A stretch of 64,000 bases of DNA from Prosapia bicincta (GCA_036971475.1 JBAIZL010000003.1:87040042-87104041), one strand, 5' to 3'. Shown: positions 34,313 to 47,665, counted from the stretch's first letter. The notes: a model not told the origin generated them from the sequence alone. A program made the numbers and translations.

Positions 34313-34779
34313 TCACGTGAGCTACTAGTTTTCGCTAAAAACGTTTGCAAATATTTTATAACTTGTCTATAGTAGTACTTACTTATATTTATTGGGTCGA
34401 TACCGGAGATGTGTCCCATTGTCAACTCAGACCGTAACTGATCTCAACGTTTTTGTAGGTTAGGATGGAGGGGGTATGTTATGGTGGGAGTGGATTTATT
34501 TTGGTGATTATAAGGAGTTATGATGTCGAAAAGTGTGTGTGAATTATAATGTAATTGGGTGTTGAAAATGTGTGTAGGGTGAAGTTTGAAATGATTGTAT
34601 ATTTTGTATTGTTCGATTGTGTATCGTTGGTTATCTCTGTATTGTTTAGGAAGAATTTCTAGGTTGGATGTTATGTTTATGTAGTCATGGTTTCTGGATA
34701 CGAGATGTTTAGTGAAGTTTGATTGGGTGTCTTTGTTTGTTAGTGCGTTTATGTGTTATAGTAGCATATTTAAAATTAC

Positions 34780-35235
34780 CTCCTTGTCTGGCCTATGTAA
34801 AAACTGGGGCACGAATTGCAAGTAAGTTTGTAAATTCCAGCAGAGTTGTATATGTCGTTGGGTTTAAACTCTTTATTGAGAGTGTTGTGTGTAGAGTACG
34901 CTATTTTGTAATTGTATTTTCATAGTGTGTTGGTTAGATAGTGGGTTTTGGATGATCTGTTTGTTATTGCTAAGTATTTTATTGTTGTGTATTTCTATCT
35001 GGGTTATTGAGTTTGTTCTTTAGGTGGTTGTATAATTGTCGATCATTGTTTTGTTGTATTCATTGGTTAGTGCTGTATGTTTTATGGTGTTTAATTCTTG
35101 GCAGTGTTCTACTTTGTCTAACTGTGTTTTAAGCAGGTGATACATCATGTTATAAGCTGGTAGTTCATGTTGGTGTGGGTGGTTTGAAGAGTTACCGAAT
35201 ACATACCGAAAACCCAATAACACCAATACTACCAT
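34780..35235 (-). pseudogene. PLE-1 reverse transcriptase end and GIY-YIG domain, left arm
   Basis: Minus strand. GNSSNHPHQHELPAYNMMYH is the PLE block after the reverse-transcriptase thumb. About 300 bases further on, GIYKLTCNSCPSFYIGQT is the GIY-YIG signature with its two cysteines. Stops and frameshifts lie between the two. The N-terminal reverse transcriptase is absent. Confidence 0.75.
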
Positions 35236-35599
35236 TCACAACTCTTCAAACCACCCACACCAATATAAACTACAAGCTTATGACATGATGTACCACCTGC
35301 TTAAAACACAGTTAGATATATAAGAACACTACCAAGAATTAAACACTATGGAACATACAGCACAAACCAATGGAACAACAGAACAATGATCAACAAATTA
35401 TATAACCGCCTATAACACAAACTCAATAACCCAATACAAATACACAACACAACAAACTCATAAAATACTTACCTATACCAATCAGATCATCTAAAATCCA
35501 CAATCAAACCGAAATTACAAAATAGCCTACTCCACTCACAAAACTCACAATACACAAATTAAACCTAACCATTTTAACCTAACCTAACAACATTTACAA

Positions 35600-35920
35600 C
35601 ACCACTGGAGTTTACAAACTAACTTGCAGTTCGTGCCCAGTTTTTACATAGGTCAGACAGGGTGGTCATTTTACTCATGCTACCAAGAACATATAAACAC
35701 ACTAACAAACAAAAACTACCAATCAAACTTTGCCAAACATCTCATACCCACAAAGCATGACTACACAAACACAACATCCAACCTACAAATTCTTCATAAA
35801 CAATACAAAAATAACCAACAATACACAACTGAACAATACGAAATGTACAAACATTTCAAACTAAACCCTACACATATTTTCAATTACATTATAATTCACA
35901 CACACTTTTCGACATCATAA
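35600..35920 (+). pseudogene. PLE-1 GIY-YIG domain, right arm
   Basis: GVYKLTCSSC is followed by a one-base deletion, so the rest, FYIGQTGWSFYSCYQEHINT and then NYQSNFAKHL with TKHDYTNTTSN, is in another frame, open to 35920. The order GIY, YIG, R/C..EH and H matches GIY-YIG endonucleases of PLEs; the usual arginine after GQTG is tryptophan. Confidence 0.75.
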
Positions 35921-36075
35921 CTCCTAATACTCACCCCCATTATACCCACCCCACCCTAACCTACAAAAACCTTGAGATCAGTTATGATCTGAGTTGACAA
36001 TATCCCGAAACGACCGTCCTCAACAAATATAAGTAGTGCTACTATAGCAAGTTGTAAAATATTTACAAGTGTTTT

Positions 36076-36769
36076 TAATCACAATAATTAATTTATTTTA
36101 AGAATTATATATATTAAAATCATGTAATTTTAAATCAATTTATTAATTTACATATTGTTTTATATAAAGAAAAAATATAGATAATTGACAAAAACATTAT
36201 TGGTCTTTGAAATAAGTTTTTAAGTTCAACAATATAAATTAAATTACCCTTTTACAACATTTATTTAAAACTACCTATAATGTAAAATACAGAGAATAAA
36301 TTTAACTAACATTCCTAATATCTATTCATTATATGCAGTGTAAAGGATATAAATAAATATAAAATATAGTGTTTTTAATAAAATCTAAATAAATACTTTT
36401 ATTTTTTAAATTCAAGACACATTATAGTGGAAATACCAAATTCTGTTTCATTTTACCAACATCTTAGGACCTGTGAGATAGTTGTCCATAATCTTTCTGC
36501 TCTATTTCTTTCTCCTAACTTTATTTGTTTTTCCTCTCTGCTAGCTATTTTTTGTGGTATCTAATATTGTTTGCAATTTTTGCTCTGTATCTCCCACTAA
36601 TACTATTATTCCTCTTTCACTAAAGCCTAAACGTAGATTGTATTGTATTTATATTGCCAATATCTGACTGTGTACCAGTTTTTATTATCTGTGTACCATT
36701 GCATTATCTTTGATAATGCAATGAAGAATTAATTTAAAACATTCCTCCCTGCTGTTTCTTCAGGAGCCC
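36076..36769. other. Intron, nothing recognised
   Basis: AT-rich spacer. A T-rich stretch at 36480-36600 has no recognisable content. Confidence 0.4.
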
Positions 36770-37693
36770 CTATTTCCCAGAAAACCACCAAGAGAAAGGA
36801 GGATTAGCTTGAACCTATTACAACTTTGCTCAAAACAAGAAAATCCAAATATTCTTAAACAAAAAAAAAAAATCCTTAAAACTATTGAAAATCTCTTCGA
36901 GGGTAACTTGGAAATTGCATACACTGATGGTTCCTCAGATAAACTCCTAATAGGAGAAGTGTGGGCATCCTCTTTCTTCTTCCTGATCAAAGTAAACACT
37001 ATTACAAAAAGAATGCAGGCCTGATTGCCTCAAATTTCACCAAGGAGCTTTAGGCGATTAGGGAAGTTGTCACTCTCTATCTGAATGACTCCATTCTTTC
37101 AGGCCCAACAGACGGGATAGTAATTTTCTCTGACTGTAAATCGGCTTTAGAAGCAATAATAAACGGAGACACAAACATCACCTCTGCGATAACTGTAATA
37201 CTTGAGAGTCTGCAATGTAAGGGGAATCGTGGCATCTACAATGGATCCCTGCACTCATGAATATTGAAGGCAATGAATGTGCTGATTCATTGGCTGAAGA
37301 AACCTGTGAAAACGATCAACCAGGTAACACCATTACACTTGGAGATGCGAATTTAGTGGATCAAAACAGACTGTTACTTCATACCTTTAGGAAGCCAGTT
37401 ATCACCGACTTTAACTTTATCAGAAATTTGACATCAGTCATTGTCAGACTAAGAACCAACCATTTCAGAGAGGGATGATGATTGTCCTAGACAAGACCAG
37501 GACATACGTTACCTGCAGGATCTGTCTGGATGTCAGTCTAACACCGAGACACATTTTCAAGTGCCCAGAACTCACGCCGCATATTTTGAAGTTGGGAATG
37601 GTGCCATTTGAAGATCATCTGAGAGCTGTTCTTTTTAGCCTAAATGCGCCAGAGCTGGCGGCCACTATCATCCAGACTTTCGATGTTGTCTAG
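36770..37693 (+). pseudogene. Non-LTR retrotransposon RNase H and tail, decayed
   Basis: Plus strand. NLEIAYTDGSSDK marks the first RNase H motif, IVIFSDCKSALEAI the third, and NIEGNECADSLAEE the last; each lies in a different frame or after a stop. CRICLDVSLTPRHIFKCPEL (37510-37575) is the terminal C-C-H-C motif. The frame ends at 37693. Several frameshifts make it a dead 5'-truncated copy, from a third subfamily distinct from those at 4140 and 28490. Confidence 0.75.
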
Positions 37694-38543
37694 AACTCTA
37701 TGGACACGAAAAGAGCAACAACAACATTACATTATCTGTTGATTTTATCAAAAAATTTGAAGCTTCAGGTCTGGTACCTTGTTTCAAGTCATTGCGCTTC
37801 TCTTCAACTGTACCCATCTTCTTACATTCTGGTATACAATATATATTGCAGATTACTTTAGAAAATACTTTTTCTCTTCTAGTATTTGATATTTTGTATT
37901 TATGTTTTTGGTGTCAGTTGTTTAATCAAGGATTTTAAAGATTTAATAAGACACCCTTATGTTACACATTAGTATACTGATAAAAGGTAGTATAGTAAAG
38001 AACTACAATACAAACAAATGTAATAAATAGTGTGCAAAACATTTTCTTAAATTAATGGACTAAATATGTTTTGTTCACCTGACTAAAATCTAGTACTGCG
38101 TTTAGAATGGAAGGAAGTCAGTTCTTATTTGCAAGGTTATTCAATGTATTCATATTCTCTGAAATGGGTTGTTCGAACCTCAGAAATATTAATATCGACT
38201 ATGATCTTGAACTGTCTATGGCCCAAATATTTGACCAAAGTCTTTCCCTGTGGTGGGGATATTCTATATGGTGAGACAAAATTAAAATATTACACAAATC
38301 TTTTTCTCACGATTTTAAAATCCATTGTCCATTTAACCATTTATAAAAATAGATGTAGATGAATTTTTCACAAAACTAAACAAATAATTCTTGGAATTGG
38401 TAAAAAGAAAGCAATATACAAAAAATAAGATTTTTTTTAAAGGTTTAATAAATATTTTCATTAGTTTTGATATTTATTCTTTTATTTATTATATTAAATA
38501 ATTACTGTTATTTCCATTGTTAAAAGATTATATATTTGAGTAA
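37694..38543. other. Intron, nothing recognised
   Basis: AT-rich, no exon or element recognised. Confidence 0.45.
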
Positions 38544-38725
38544 AGTTTTACTGCCTTTTCTAATGTTACAATATTTTCCTCTGTTGACGTTTTTCGGATT
38601 CTCCATTTTCAAAACTTAAATTGTACTTGTAAGTACTGTGAGTACAATTTAAGTTTTGAAAATGGAGTCACTCTGAAACGCATCAACAGAGGAAAATATT
38701 GTAACATTAGGGAAGGCAGAAAACT
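38544..38725. repeat. Palindromic element with ~80-bp arms
   Basis: The left arm (from about 38544, with AATGTTACAATATTTTCCTC) is mirrored by the right arm ending near 38725. The turn is around CTTGTAAGTACTGTGAG. The arms differ at only a few places, so it could form a long hairpin. No coding. Confidence 0.8.
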
Positions 38726-39845
38726 ACTTAAATATACAGAAATATTCCTAACAGAAATGAAGATGAGTGTATTAAGAAATTCAGTTAAAAGAATAATTTA
38801 AATGCACAAAATCATTTTGTTTTTGAATGATCCATTGCAAAAATTTAACATACAATTGTTGAGTGCAAGATATTACCTATAGGCCGGGCTCTAAGCAGGA
38901 CTGAAGAAAAACATGGATTATCTGTGATTTGGTTACCAACCCACCTGTTACATTGGTGTACCTAAATGTAAACATTTGTGTCTAGCTTATTTACACCTGC
39001 TATCAGTGCGAAAAATTAGGAATATTAATGAGCAATGTGGGAAATCTTTCCATCCTGTGAAGAATTGCTGATGTTATGATTAACACCTTACAGAATCACT
39101 TTAGTTTTAATTGTCATTTTCTACTCGGCAAATAAAAGAAGATTTGGATATAGTTCATAACACACTCTAGTCAACTCACAAAAAACTTCTCGTTATGTTG
39201 TATATAACTTTAACTTTTTTTTCTGATAGAATAATGCAATTCTCTTTGTTATTTACACTATAGTAGGTTTCATACATAATAAGTACCTGTGTTAGGGAAT
39301 AAAACAATGTCTTAAGGAAAATTTGTAACTTATTCTCAACGTTATGCCCTTTTAGTTCTACATATTTAGTCCAGGCTTCACAAAAATTAAATTTTTCAAA
39401 CTCTGCAAAATGGGAGAAATTGCTTCAGGAGACTTCCTTGTTAATCATGAACCAATTTCTGATATCAATTTATCCATATTTAGAAAAGAAGTACTAGGGT
39501 CAGAGAATACAATAGGTGGAGCTGCAATACCTAATTTTATGCCGTGGTGAAATGAGCATCCAGTTATATGGATAAATGAGCTAGTGATGATGGATGAAAT
39601 AGATATGTGCAGAATGATGGTGAAAAAGAACATTTTTCTTCATCAGATTGGCAGTTTGTTTCTTTAATTGAGTGTTGTGAATCTCCCCAGTAAATTAACT
39701 TACTATCTTGTAATTGTCTAAATAGTATAATTATGATTATCTATCTCTAAGTAGTTTATTAAATTAATACCTAGCCAATTGAATCATTTTTACCTTTTTT
39801 AGTGTACTTAGCACTACAAAAACTATTGTATTTGCTAAACCTTTA
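38726..39845. other. Intron, nothing recognised
   Basis: No exon or element. A plus-strand reading near 39410-39545 stays open for about 45 codons without any family resemblance. Confidence 0.4.
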
Positions 39846-40505
39846 CAATAGAGTCTCGAAAATCTGAGTCCCGATATTTCGAGCTTCTGTATAATTTGAG
39901 CCTATTTCTATTTGAGCCTGTTTCATCTATTTGAAAGGAAATGAGTTGGGCATCCAAGAATGTTTATAGCCATAAAGAAAATGAATCGGGGATAAAGAAT
40001 ATTTATATTGATACGTCGTTATGCAAAGGAAATGAGTCAGGCTTCCGAGAAATGTTTATATCAATACTGTATTTTTCTTCCTCCCCATTCTGCTGTTGTT
40101 GTTATGCTGTCACTCATGCTCTAGGTGTTATGTTGTGTTTGAATGTCCAAATTAATAATGCTTATATGACAGAAAGTTAATGGGCCCTTAAATATCTTTC
40201 TTTATTTATGCTGTAAGTTTTGACAGTTAACAAATATCCCTACACAGATAGGGATTTTCTTGTGCGTGACACATCAGAAAATAAATCAATCAAATAATGA
40301 CAACACTCATAATTAGCTGGACTGGTCTTTATTCCCGCTATTAATAAATCCGGTTCGGGCTGTTGCCACATTGATCTGGATATGAGGGGTTTTACTCTAT
40401 TAATGGTAATTAGAAGTCCTATTTCTTCTATGCTCAGGAACTGTTTCCGTATAATCCAAGGCTGTCTCTCAGTCCCATTCACCTCGAATTATCAAGATTC
40501 TAGTG
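39846..40505. mobile_element. Tigger-derived non-autonomous element
   Basis: The ends match the Tigger copy at 25244-26265: AGAGTCTCGAAAATCTGAGT at left and CTCGAATTATCAAGATTCTA at right, flanked by TA. At 660 bp it contains no transposase sequence; the interior has a duplicated AAGGAAATGAGT(TC)GGG-like block. A MITE-type deletion derivative. Confidence 0.75.
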
Positions 40506-41326
40506 TATTTGCCGTGTGTGTAATGGTAAATTTATGTTTTATTGTTGGTCGTATAAAATTGTGAAATTCATGCAGGTTATACATAAAGTTGGGCAAACAT
40601 TGCATTGAATTAGTCACATAATTTCAATTTTGGTCAAACATTAAGAAACCAACAACATTATCACATATTTCACCGATAGCTTTCTTATACCTAATGTTTT
40701 ATACATGTTATTTTTACATGTTCAATTGAAATGTTTACACTGTTACCAATCTCTTCATTTAGTCTTTACCAGTGGTATGTTAACATAACACGCAATTTGA
40801 TGACCATATCCTTCGTATTCAATTGGACAATCTTGGCAGTTTCGATTGAAGATGCAAGTTCAGCCACTTATCAACCAATTTCTTACATTGGCCTTCTGAG
40901 GCAATTGGTCCTTGTAAGCAGATCTTAACCTTTCATCAATTGCATAACAGATTTTGCACCAAATGAATGAATGATTGGCAGACTGTTATTTTTTTTTTTT
41001 ATTATTATAAAGAAAAACACACTTTAACAAGGCTTTCAAAAGTAAACTACTCAAAGTAAAACTAATTAGCTTTAAATTTATTTCTTGTATACTTACTGTG
41101 CTTTACAATGGTAATGGTAATAAGATAAATTCTGAGTTTAAACACAGTTTCATAATTGCTTTTTTTTAATGAAAATTAACATTTTTGTCTAACGTTCTTT
41201 TTTTACATTTATAACTATCTATGGAGTGAGTTTCAGCGTCTTGTTTACATTAAGCTTCTATTTTAGATATAACCTAATAATTTCGGCAAAAGATAAAACA
41301 GATTTTGCTGTAAATGAATAAACAAC
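40506..41326. other. Intron, nothing recognised
   Basis: AT-rich spacer before the non-LTR relic. Confidence 0.4.
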
Positions 41327-43775
41327 ATGAAATGTTTGGAAATTTTAAAATTGTGTAAAATTATGTTAATTAAAGGACAAGCCATCCCCTTCAATCTGAG
41401 TTCAACACTCTTGCTGGTCACTCTGAACTTTAAACTTCTTTGGAAAAATCATATTGAAAGAGTGTGCCAACATTGTACCAACAAGCTAAACTTACTGAAT
41501 ATTGTAGCTGGTAGAACACTGGGAGGTGATACTCTCATGCTTAGACAACTGTACACTGCATATATTTGGTCAAAGGTGATGTACGGTGGAAATATGGATT
41601 TCAGCTTCCAAATCACATTTGAATAGACTGGGTGTAATTCATAACTCATCACTGAGGATCTGCTTGAAACGTCTTAGGATAACTCTTGCATGAGCTATGG
41701 TAATGGAGCTGTATGTTGAGCCCATTGATTATAATCTGAAATTAACTGTTTGGCTTAAGTATCTGCAGCTTTTGGCACTTCCTAAACAGAATCAGGTTCC
41801 CAATTCTTAGTCCCTGGTTACTCACTATAAACATTCTTTTTTCTAATTTTAAAAATACTCAACTAAGTGAATACGTAATTGCTTACTTGGTGACGCGTAT
41901 CAAAACATTCGTTCCTTTTACAAGGCTAACTCCAGCTAACTCTCTACTGGCGGCATCGGTGAGGTGTAAAGGCTCTAACGGGAATGGATTTATGAATGTG
42001 GAATGGGGCGGGTTGTTTCGGTTGTGTGTCATATAATACGTTTTCTTTATCTGTTGCGTAGTGTTTGTATATTTCATATTTTTCTAAGGTTGTTAGTTTT
42101 TTACTTTGTTTTAATGCGTGGAGAACATTTCAATTAGTGCGTATGTCAGTGTGTGTGTGTGTGTTGGGTGCTTTTTAGGTGTTTTGCATAGCTGGATCTA
42201 GGGTCGGTTTGTTTTTTTTTGGGTAATGTGTTCTTCAAAGCGTGTATAGAATGACGGTTTGGCTGATGTAATAGCTGGGACAATCATTACAAGTTAATTT
42301 GTAAATACCTGAGATATTGTATTTGTCAGTTTCTTTTTGAAAAGGTTGTATGTGTTGTCTTGAAGTGTTTGTTGTTTTGTAGGATATTTGATAATGGAGT
42401 TTTTTGAATGTGGAGGCTATTTTGTGTGTGTTTTTGTTGTGATAGGTGAAAGATATGTATTTGTTGTTTTTTGTGTGGTTTGTCTGTGTGGCCGTTTGAT
42501 GGTGTTTATGTTTAATTTTCCTGAGTATGTTGTCTATGAGTGTGTGTTGGTAGCCGTTTTGTTGAGCGATGTATTTTATGGTATTAAGTTATTCGTCGTA
42601 GTCTTTCTGTAGCATATATTGATTGTATATTGATTAGGCAGTGTAACATATGATTAAATGCAGCGTGTTTATGTTGTATGGGGTGATTAGATGTATTATG
42701 CTTGAGATTATCGGTAGTTTTTGGTTTTCTGTATATTTGGAAATTATACCTGGTGTTGTGTTTGATGATGGTAAGGTCTAGAAAGTTTATTTTGTTGTTT
42801 CCTTCAAATTCTAGGGTAAATGTAAGGTTTTGGTGTATGGTATTAATGTCATTGTGTAGTTGTTTGATTTGCCGTTATTGCCATTGTATAATATTAAAAT
42901 GTCATCTACATGTCTATGGTAATTTTATGTGTATGATTATTGTTCATTCATTTTTCTATCTGGTGTCCTTACTGGTGACAACCAAGCATGACGCAGTTCC
43001 AGAGACAGTATCAATTGTTAATAACATTTCTCTTTGGAACCCGGAAAATCATATTTTGTGTGTGCAAACTCATTTTCTGTTACTGATACTGAACTCCTAG
43101 CTATCTATGCATCAGTTACTCATATTGTGGAAATTACAAATAAAAAGATGTGCATATTCAGTGACTCCAAGATTGCACTAAAACCTTTACAGTGGTGCAA
43201 ACTTTCAAGAGACCGCCATCAAGTGGAAGAAATATACAATCTGGTAAGTTTATCAAGGAATAAAGAGATCTAGTTCCAGTGGATACCTGACCATTGTGGA
43301 CTATGGGGGAATGAGAAGGCTGACAAAGTTGCTAGAATACTGTTAACTTGAATCCTGTTCCAACCAGAAAGCTTGTTCAGGATGACTGTTTTGCCAGGTT
43401 TTGTGTAAGCCTAATGAATGGTTGGAAGCAATGAGGCAAGTAGTTGTCAACTGTACTTTATACTGGAGTCACCAAATGACATTAACATCTATAAAAATGT
43501 ACACCAGTTCAACTCAGCCTTTGCATCAAGAGCAACAACAAGGCATATTGTTACCCAGTTATATCTATTTTGTTTTGGACTTGTTGAGTCATCTTTATGC
43601 CTTGTGTGTTGGACACAAGAGAAAACACTTTTACATATCCTCCTCCAGTCTCTGGAGAGTATTGAAGGTAGAGAGGAATTGAAGAGTCTTCTTCAACGGG
43701 ATTGTACACCTAGGCAGATTCGGTTGAGTCCTGGATACTGCAAGTTGGCTAACTGTGTATGAGAGAAATAGTGTG
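41327..43775 (+). pseudogene. Non-LTR retrotransposon ORF2, split by an antisense PLE
   Basis: The left part (41327-41820) holds the end of the reverse transcriptase: LNFKLLWKNHIERVCQHC and MLRQLYTAYIWSKVMYGG, typical of the thumb region, then RLGVIHNSSLRICLKRLRIT in another frame. The right part (43040-43775) holds RNase H: TDTELLAIYASVTHI, CIFSDSKIALKPL, and a last motif WIPDHCGLWGNEKAD, with a stop just before it. The intervening 41858-42960 is an antisense PLE. The parts are collinear, so one insertion was later interrupted by the PLE, or sequence was replaced. Confidence 0.7.
41858..42960 (-). mobile_element. 5'-truncated PLE (reverse transcriptase to 3' end)
   Basis: Minus strand. It starts with RHVDDILILYNG, carrying the catalytic YxDD-type aspartates. 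Then come EFEGNNKINFLDLTI, IYRKPKTTDNLKHNTSNHP and HKHAAFNHML, and finally GIYKLTCNDCPSYYISQT, where YIG has become YIS. Frameshifts separate these blocks. The 3' end carries ACATTCGTTCCTTTTAC, also found at 44443-44573. This family is close to PLE-1 in protein but has a different terminal repeat. Confidence 0.8.
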
Positions 43776-44442
43776 GTTAGCAATACTTTGATGTTAGATG
43801 CACAGTCCAAGAAGTTTGTTAATTAATCATAAAATATAATAATCAACATAAACAAAAGATAATTAAATTCTTCACAAATAGCTTTTAAGATAATATTGAA
43901 TGCTTGTATATAGAATTACTTCAGATATTACTGACTTTTAATTAAATTTAATCTACATTATTACTTTTGTTGTAACTTGTAACATATTAAATATAGAAAT
44001 ATTCCAAGCATTCAGGTTTTATTTATTCTATTCCTCACCAGTATCTCATAATAAGATATATTCTTATGGTAATGAGGAAAGTTAAATTTACATTTATGGT
44101 GAACTAATATTATGTGTCAGTTAACCAAAACTAATCTGTATTTATTTGTATTTAAATTATATCTAACTCTAGATTGCTACGCATCCATGAAATTTATCAA
44201 CCATTGTTTGAAAAATTCCCCGCACAAAAAATGCAAATACACAACAAAAAATGCATTTCGTAAACAAAAAATTCAAATACACTGTACTTCCTTTATTATT
44301 AATATAAACCAATGTTTGATCGGAGATACTGCAGGTCTTGCCCATTGTTTCCTAATTTTAAATTGCATTATTGTTTCTATTGTAATGATAGTTTCTCATT
44401 GTCATCTCAAGTGAGTTGTATTACTATAATTAAAAAGTACTT
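43776..44442. other. Intron, nothing recognised
   Basis: AT-rich spacer. A 100-codon frame at 44112-44414 has no family resemblance. Confidence 0.4.
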
Positions 44443-44573
44443 AACTAAGTGAATACATAATGGCTTACTTGCTGATGCGTTTCAAAACATTCGTTCCTTT
44501 TACGAAGCTAACCCTCTACTGGCGGCATCGTGTTTGGTACAAAGGCTGTAACGGGATGGATTTATGACTGCAA
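44443..44573 (-). repeat. Solo copy of the 41.9-kb PLE terminal repeat
   Basis: It starts AACTAAGTGAATACATAATG and includes ACATTCGTTCCTTTTACGAA and CTCTACTGGCGGCATCG. It is the same orientation as, and ~2.58 kb from, the copy at 41861-41995. The pair could be the two terminal repeats of one disrupted PLE or two separate insertions. Confidence 0.75.
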
Positions 44574-45217
44574 ATATCATAAATCTCATGGGGCTGTGAA
44601 TACAGTAATCAATAAGTAAATATACTTATTGTGAATGTACTGTATTTATATTAAAACAATTTGCATATTTGTTTGTTCAAATAAACAATGTTTTTTGTCT
44701 TATACACTAGCAGAATATTTTATTTAGATTATGCTTGATTAGGTAAATTATTTTATCTAGCGAAAATAAGGTTGAGATAGATTGGTGTATATTTTTATAG
44801 ATGTTAATTGTCATTTTGTGACTTCAGAATAGAGTGCAGTTGATGTAATTCATTCATCCCCAAACTTTTTGAAGGTCATCACCCTCATCTATATCTAAAC
44901 TGTTCTTATTGAAAAAATTAATTAGTTTTCCACACTGCATTGTCTTCCCTCCCACCCAATGAACATGAAATACTTAGTCTCTTTGGAGCTTTTTTCAAGG
45001 ATTTCAGAATAAAAACAATTTATTCACATATTTTTCAATTGGATGGCTTTATCAAATTTCCCAACTTTGTTAAGGCATGATTTAAATTTACCATTCAGAC
45101 TGTATATGCCATGCTTACTGTCGGAGACACTTGAGTAGCCTTCCCAGAATAATAATAAAGTGGAAATTCATTTGTTGTTTTGCTCAGCATCAACAAGGTG
45201 TTCATGGAAACTATACA
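44574..45217. other. Intron, nothing recognised
   Basis: No exon or element recognised. Confidence 0.4.
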
Positions 45218-45405
45218 ACACAACAGCAAAAATGGAAACAGTTTACTCTAAATCTCACTACACATTAGTTTATTAAAACAGACACACTAGTTAGTAGTAG
45301 CCAAGCACTGATGACTAGTTTTAATAAACTAGTGTGTTTGTTTTATTTAATAAACTAATGTGTATTGAGATTTAGAGTAAACTGTTTTAATTTTTACTGT
45401 TGTGA
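45218..45405. repeat. Palindromic element with ~60-bp arms
   Basis: The left arm (GTTTACTCTAAATCTCACTA and on) is mirrored at the right end. The central part contains a second small inverted pair with ACTAGT. Non-coding hairpin element. Confidence 0.75.
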
Positions 45406-47665
45406 ATTGTTCTCACTAGCTAAGCTTTAATTAGCTTAGTATATTTTTTGTGTGCATCAAAGCTCTATGCCAACATCCTCTAACTGATTCTAATCAGTTT
45501 AACATTAGGTCAAAAATGATCGGCCCTTTTTCCTTGATATGAACAGTTTTATGTTTCAGAAAGTTGGCTTTAAAAAGAGTATTTTTTAAAGATAATGTAA
45601 TAGTGCTGTAATTGCTAATATGATAGTACAATGTAGTTTTTCAGCTTTTTTTTTTTAAATATAGCTAGCCCCTTTGCTGTTTATTATTGTGTGGCTCAAC
45701 ATATCAAAATATGCCAGAGGTTTGTTTGAATTTTTGTCTGTGAAAGAAACCAATGTTCTTTTCACATGACAATGACTGTTAAATTTGAAAGACATGGCAA
45801 TGAATTCTGATTACTTTATCTGTTTTACACATAAACATTTTAATATATATAGTAGTATCTATACATTTGGTTATGGTAGGATATAGTTTTTTGTCTAAAT
45901 AAGGGCAATTGTTTCAGAAGATGTTGTACATTGTCAATTGAGACTATAACTTGTTACTTGTCATATACAGTACAAAACTTGTTCCTTGTTGACAAAGTGA
46001 CACGTCTCTGAGAAGTCTGTTCTTACTTAGACAAAAAGTAAGAGCTGCTTAGGGAAGTGTTTATGTATTGCTATAGGTAAAGTAAATACAAGTAGCTCAA
46101 GTTGAAGGTGGAAACAAATAATCTACTTTATCTGTGAATTCATCAGGGAGTCGCTAGCACTGTGCAGAATAAATTCAGATTGTATGTGCATGAACAGCTT
46201 AGGCCAGCCTCTCCTTGTTTTGAATTAATTTTCAGTAGCTCCTACTGTTTTAGCAATTTCAAGACCTTCACTTGTAACATTTGATGAGATATATAGTGCC
46301 CTCTGTTACTTGAACCCACACTAACACTTGTTCACCCTCAGCAAAATACACTCTGACTTTTTTGGAGTCTGTAATATACCTTTTTGGCTCTACCAATACC
46401 TGATCATGGTCAGATTGTGAATTCACATCCTGCTGCTGAAAATATGAAATATTCTCATTCTTCTGCTGCTATTAAATATTTTTTCTATAAACAAAACTAA
46501 CTTTCTGTATTGGTTTCATTTTCATTAAATGCTTTTTAAAATATTGAATTTTCATTTTATAAGATTAATGTTTGGCATAGACTAAGAAACGTTTCATTCA
46601 CTAAAACAAAATATGTGTAACATGTTTAGGTTGTGAGTATTGTATTAATGTAAATTTTGAATGTGTGTAGCTATATTTCAATGGTTTCTGTTTTCTGTGT
46701 TATAGTACCTTAATCCATTTTTCGTTATAGTTGTCAAGACAACTATTGTAGTGTGTTTTTCTATGCTGATGTTACACTCTTCAGCCGCCAATTATCGAAG
46801 TCATGATACTTCAGTAGGAGATGGGAGAACATTCTTTAATTTCTGGATGTTTATATTAGTATATTTATACAAGTGTATTTACTTTGTTTTAAAAGCGGTA
46901 TAAAATTTATAAACATTCGTAAATATTCTAAACAATATACTGTTGTCAAATTGGTCATATCAGTTCAGGTTCAATGTGTTAATCTTATTTTAAATCAGAA
47001 ATATACATTAACTTTATTAAAATTGATAGTTACGGTTTAGTTGAGGTTTATTATGTTTTTTTATATATTCATCTTTAATATGTAAAGTAAATTACTGTAA
47101 AATTTTTACTCTGCATACCGATATCAGATATGCCAATTTGTGGTATTTCTAATTTACTGTTTAATAACTACAGAAGTGCTGCCCCATAAAAAGTAAAATA
47201 ATGATCTACATATATAAAATATTTTTAAAATATCTTGATTATAATTAGATATATCAACAAATACAAGTTTGTGGTTTTGATGATTTAGATCTTTGTTTAT
47301 GTTCTAGGTTGTAACCTCAATATAAAATCAAATTCCCTAAAATAAATGTAAAATAATTTTATTATTAATAATGTTTAAAAATTTATTTATGACAGCAATT
47401 ATTTGAATGTAGAAATAGGCAAACATGTTTTTGCGTGGAATTTATTGTTCATGGCAATCAGGGAAACATTAAGTTGAACTTTAAAAATTAACAATTTGCT
47501 GAACTAATAATAGAGACACTGAAGAAGATAGTGTGAGTGTGATTGTAAATGTTAACAGTAAATACGTTTTGAAAAGTTTAATTTAAGAAACCCTGATTAG
47601 TTAGAATATATTTGAAAGAGACAATTTTCAATAGTACATGAAACAATTGTATTTTTAATTTTCAG
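45406..47665. other. Intron, with a decayed PLE-1 end
   Basis: 45900-46110 keeps TTGACAAAGTGACACGTCTC and AAAAAGTAAGAGCTGCTTA, resembling an inverted PLE-1 terminal repeat. Nothing else was recognised. It ends in TTTTCAG (to 47665). Confidence 0.4.

Larger units (their letters stand above)
34313..36075. mobile_element. Fold-back PLE-1 copy, ~850-bp inverted arms
   Basis: Two 3' parts of the same PLE are joined head to head around a ~46-bp loop (35192-35237). The left arm encodes on the minus strand, the right arm on the plus strand. Both outer ends carry the PLE-1 terminal repeat (ACTTGTCTATAGTAGTACTT at left, the inverted form at 36020-36060). Divergence between the arms indicates age. It is the larger sibling of the fold-back at 9739-10588. 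Confidence 0.85.

Noticed and set aside
42388..43100. Plus-strand frames of 74 and 132 codons
   Set aside because: They are antisense shadows of the PLE reverse transcriptase on the minus strand.
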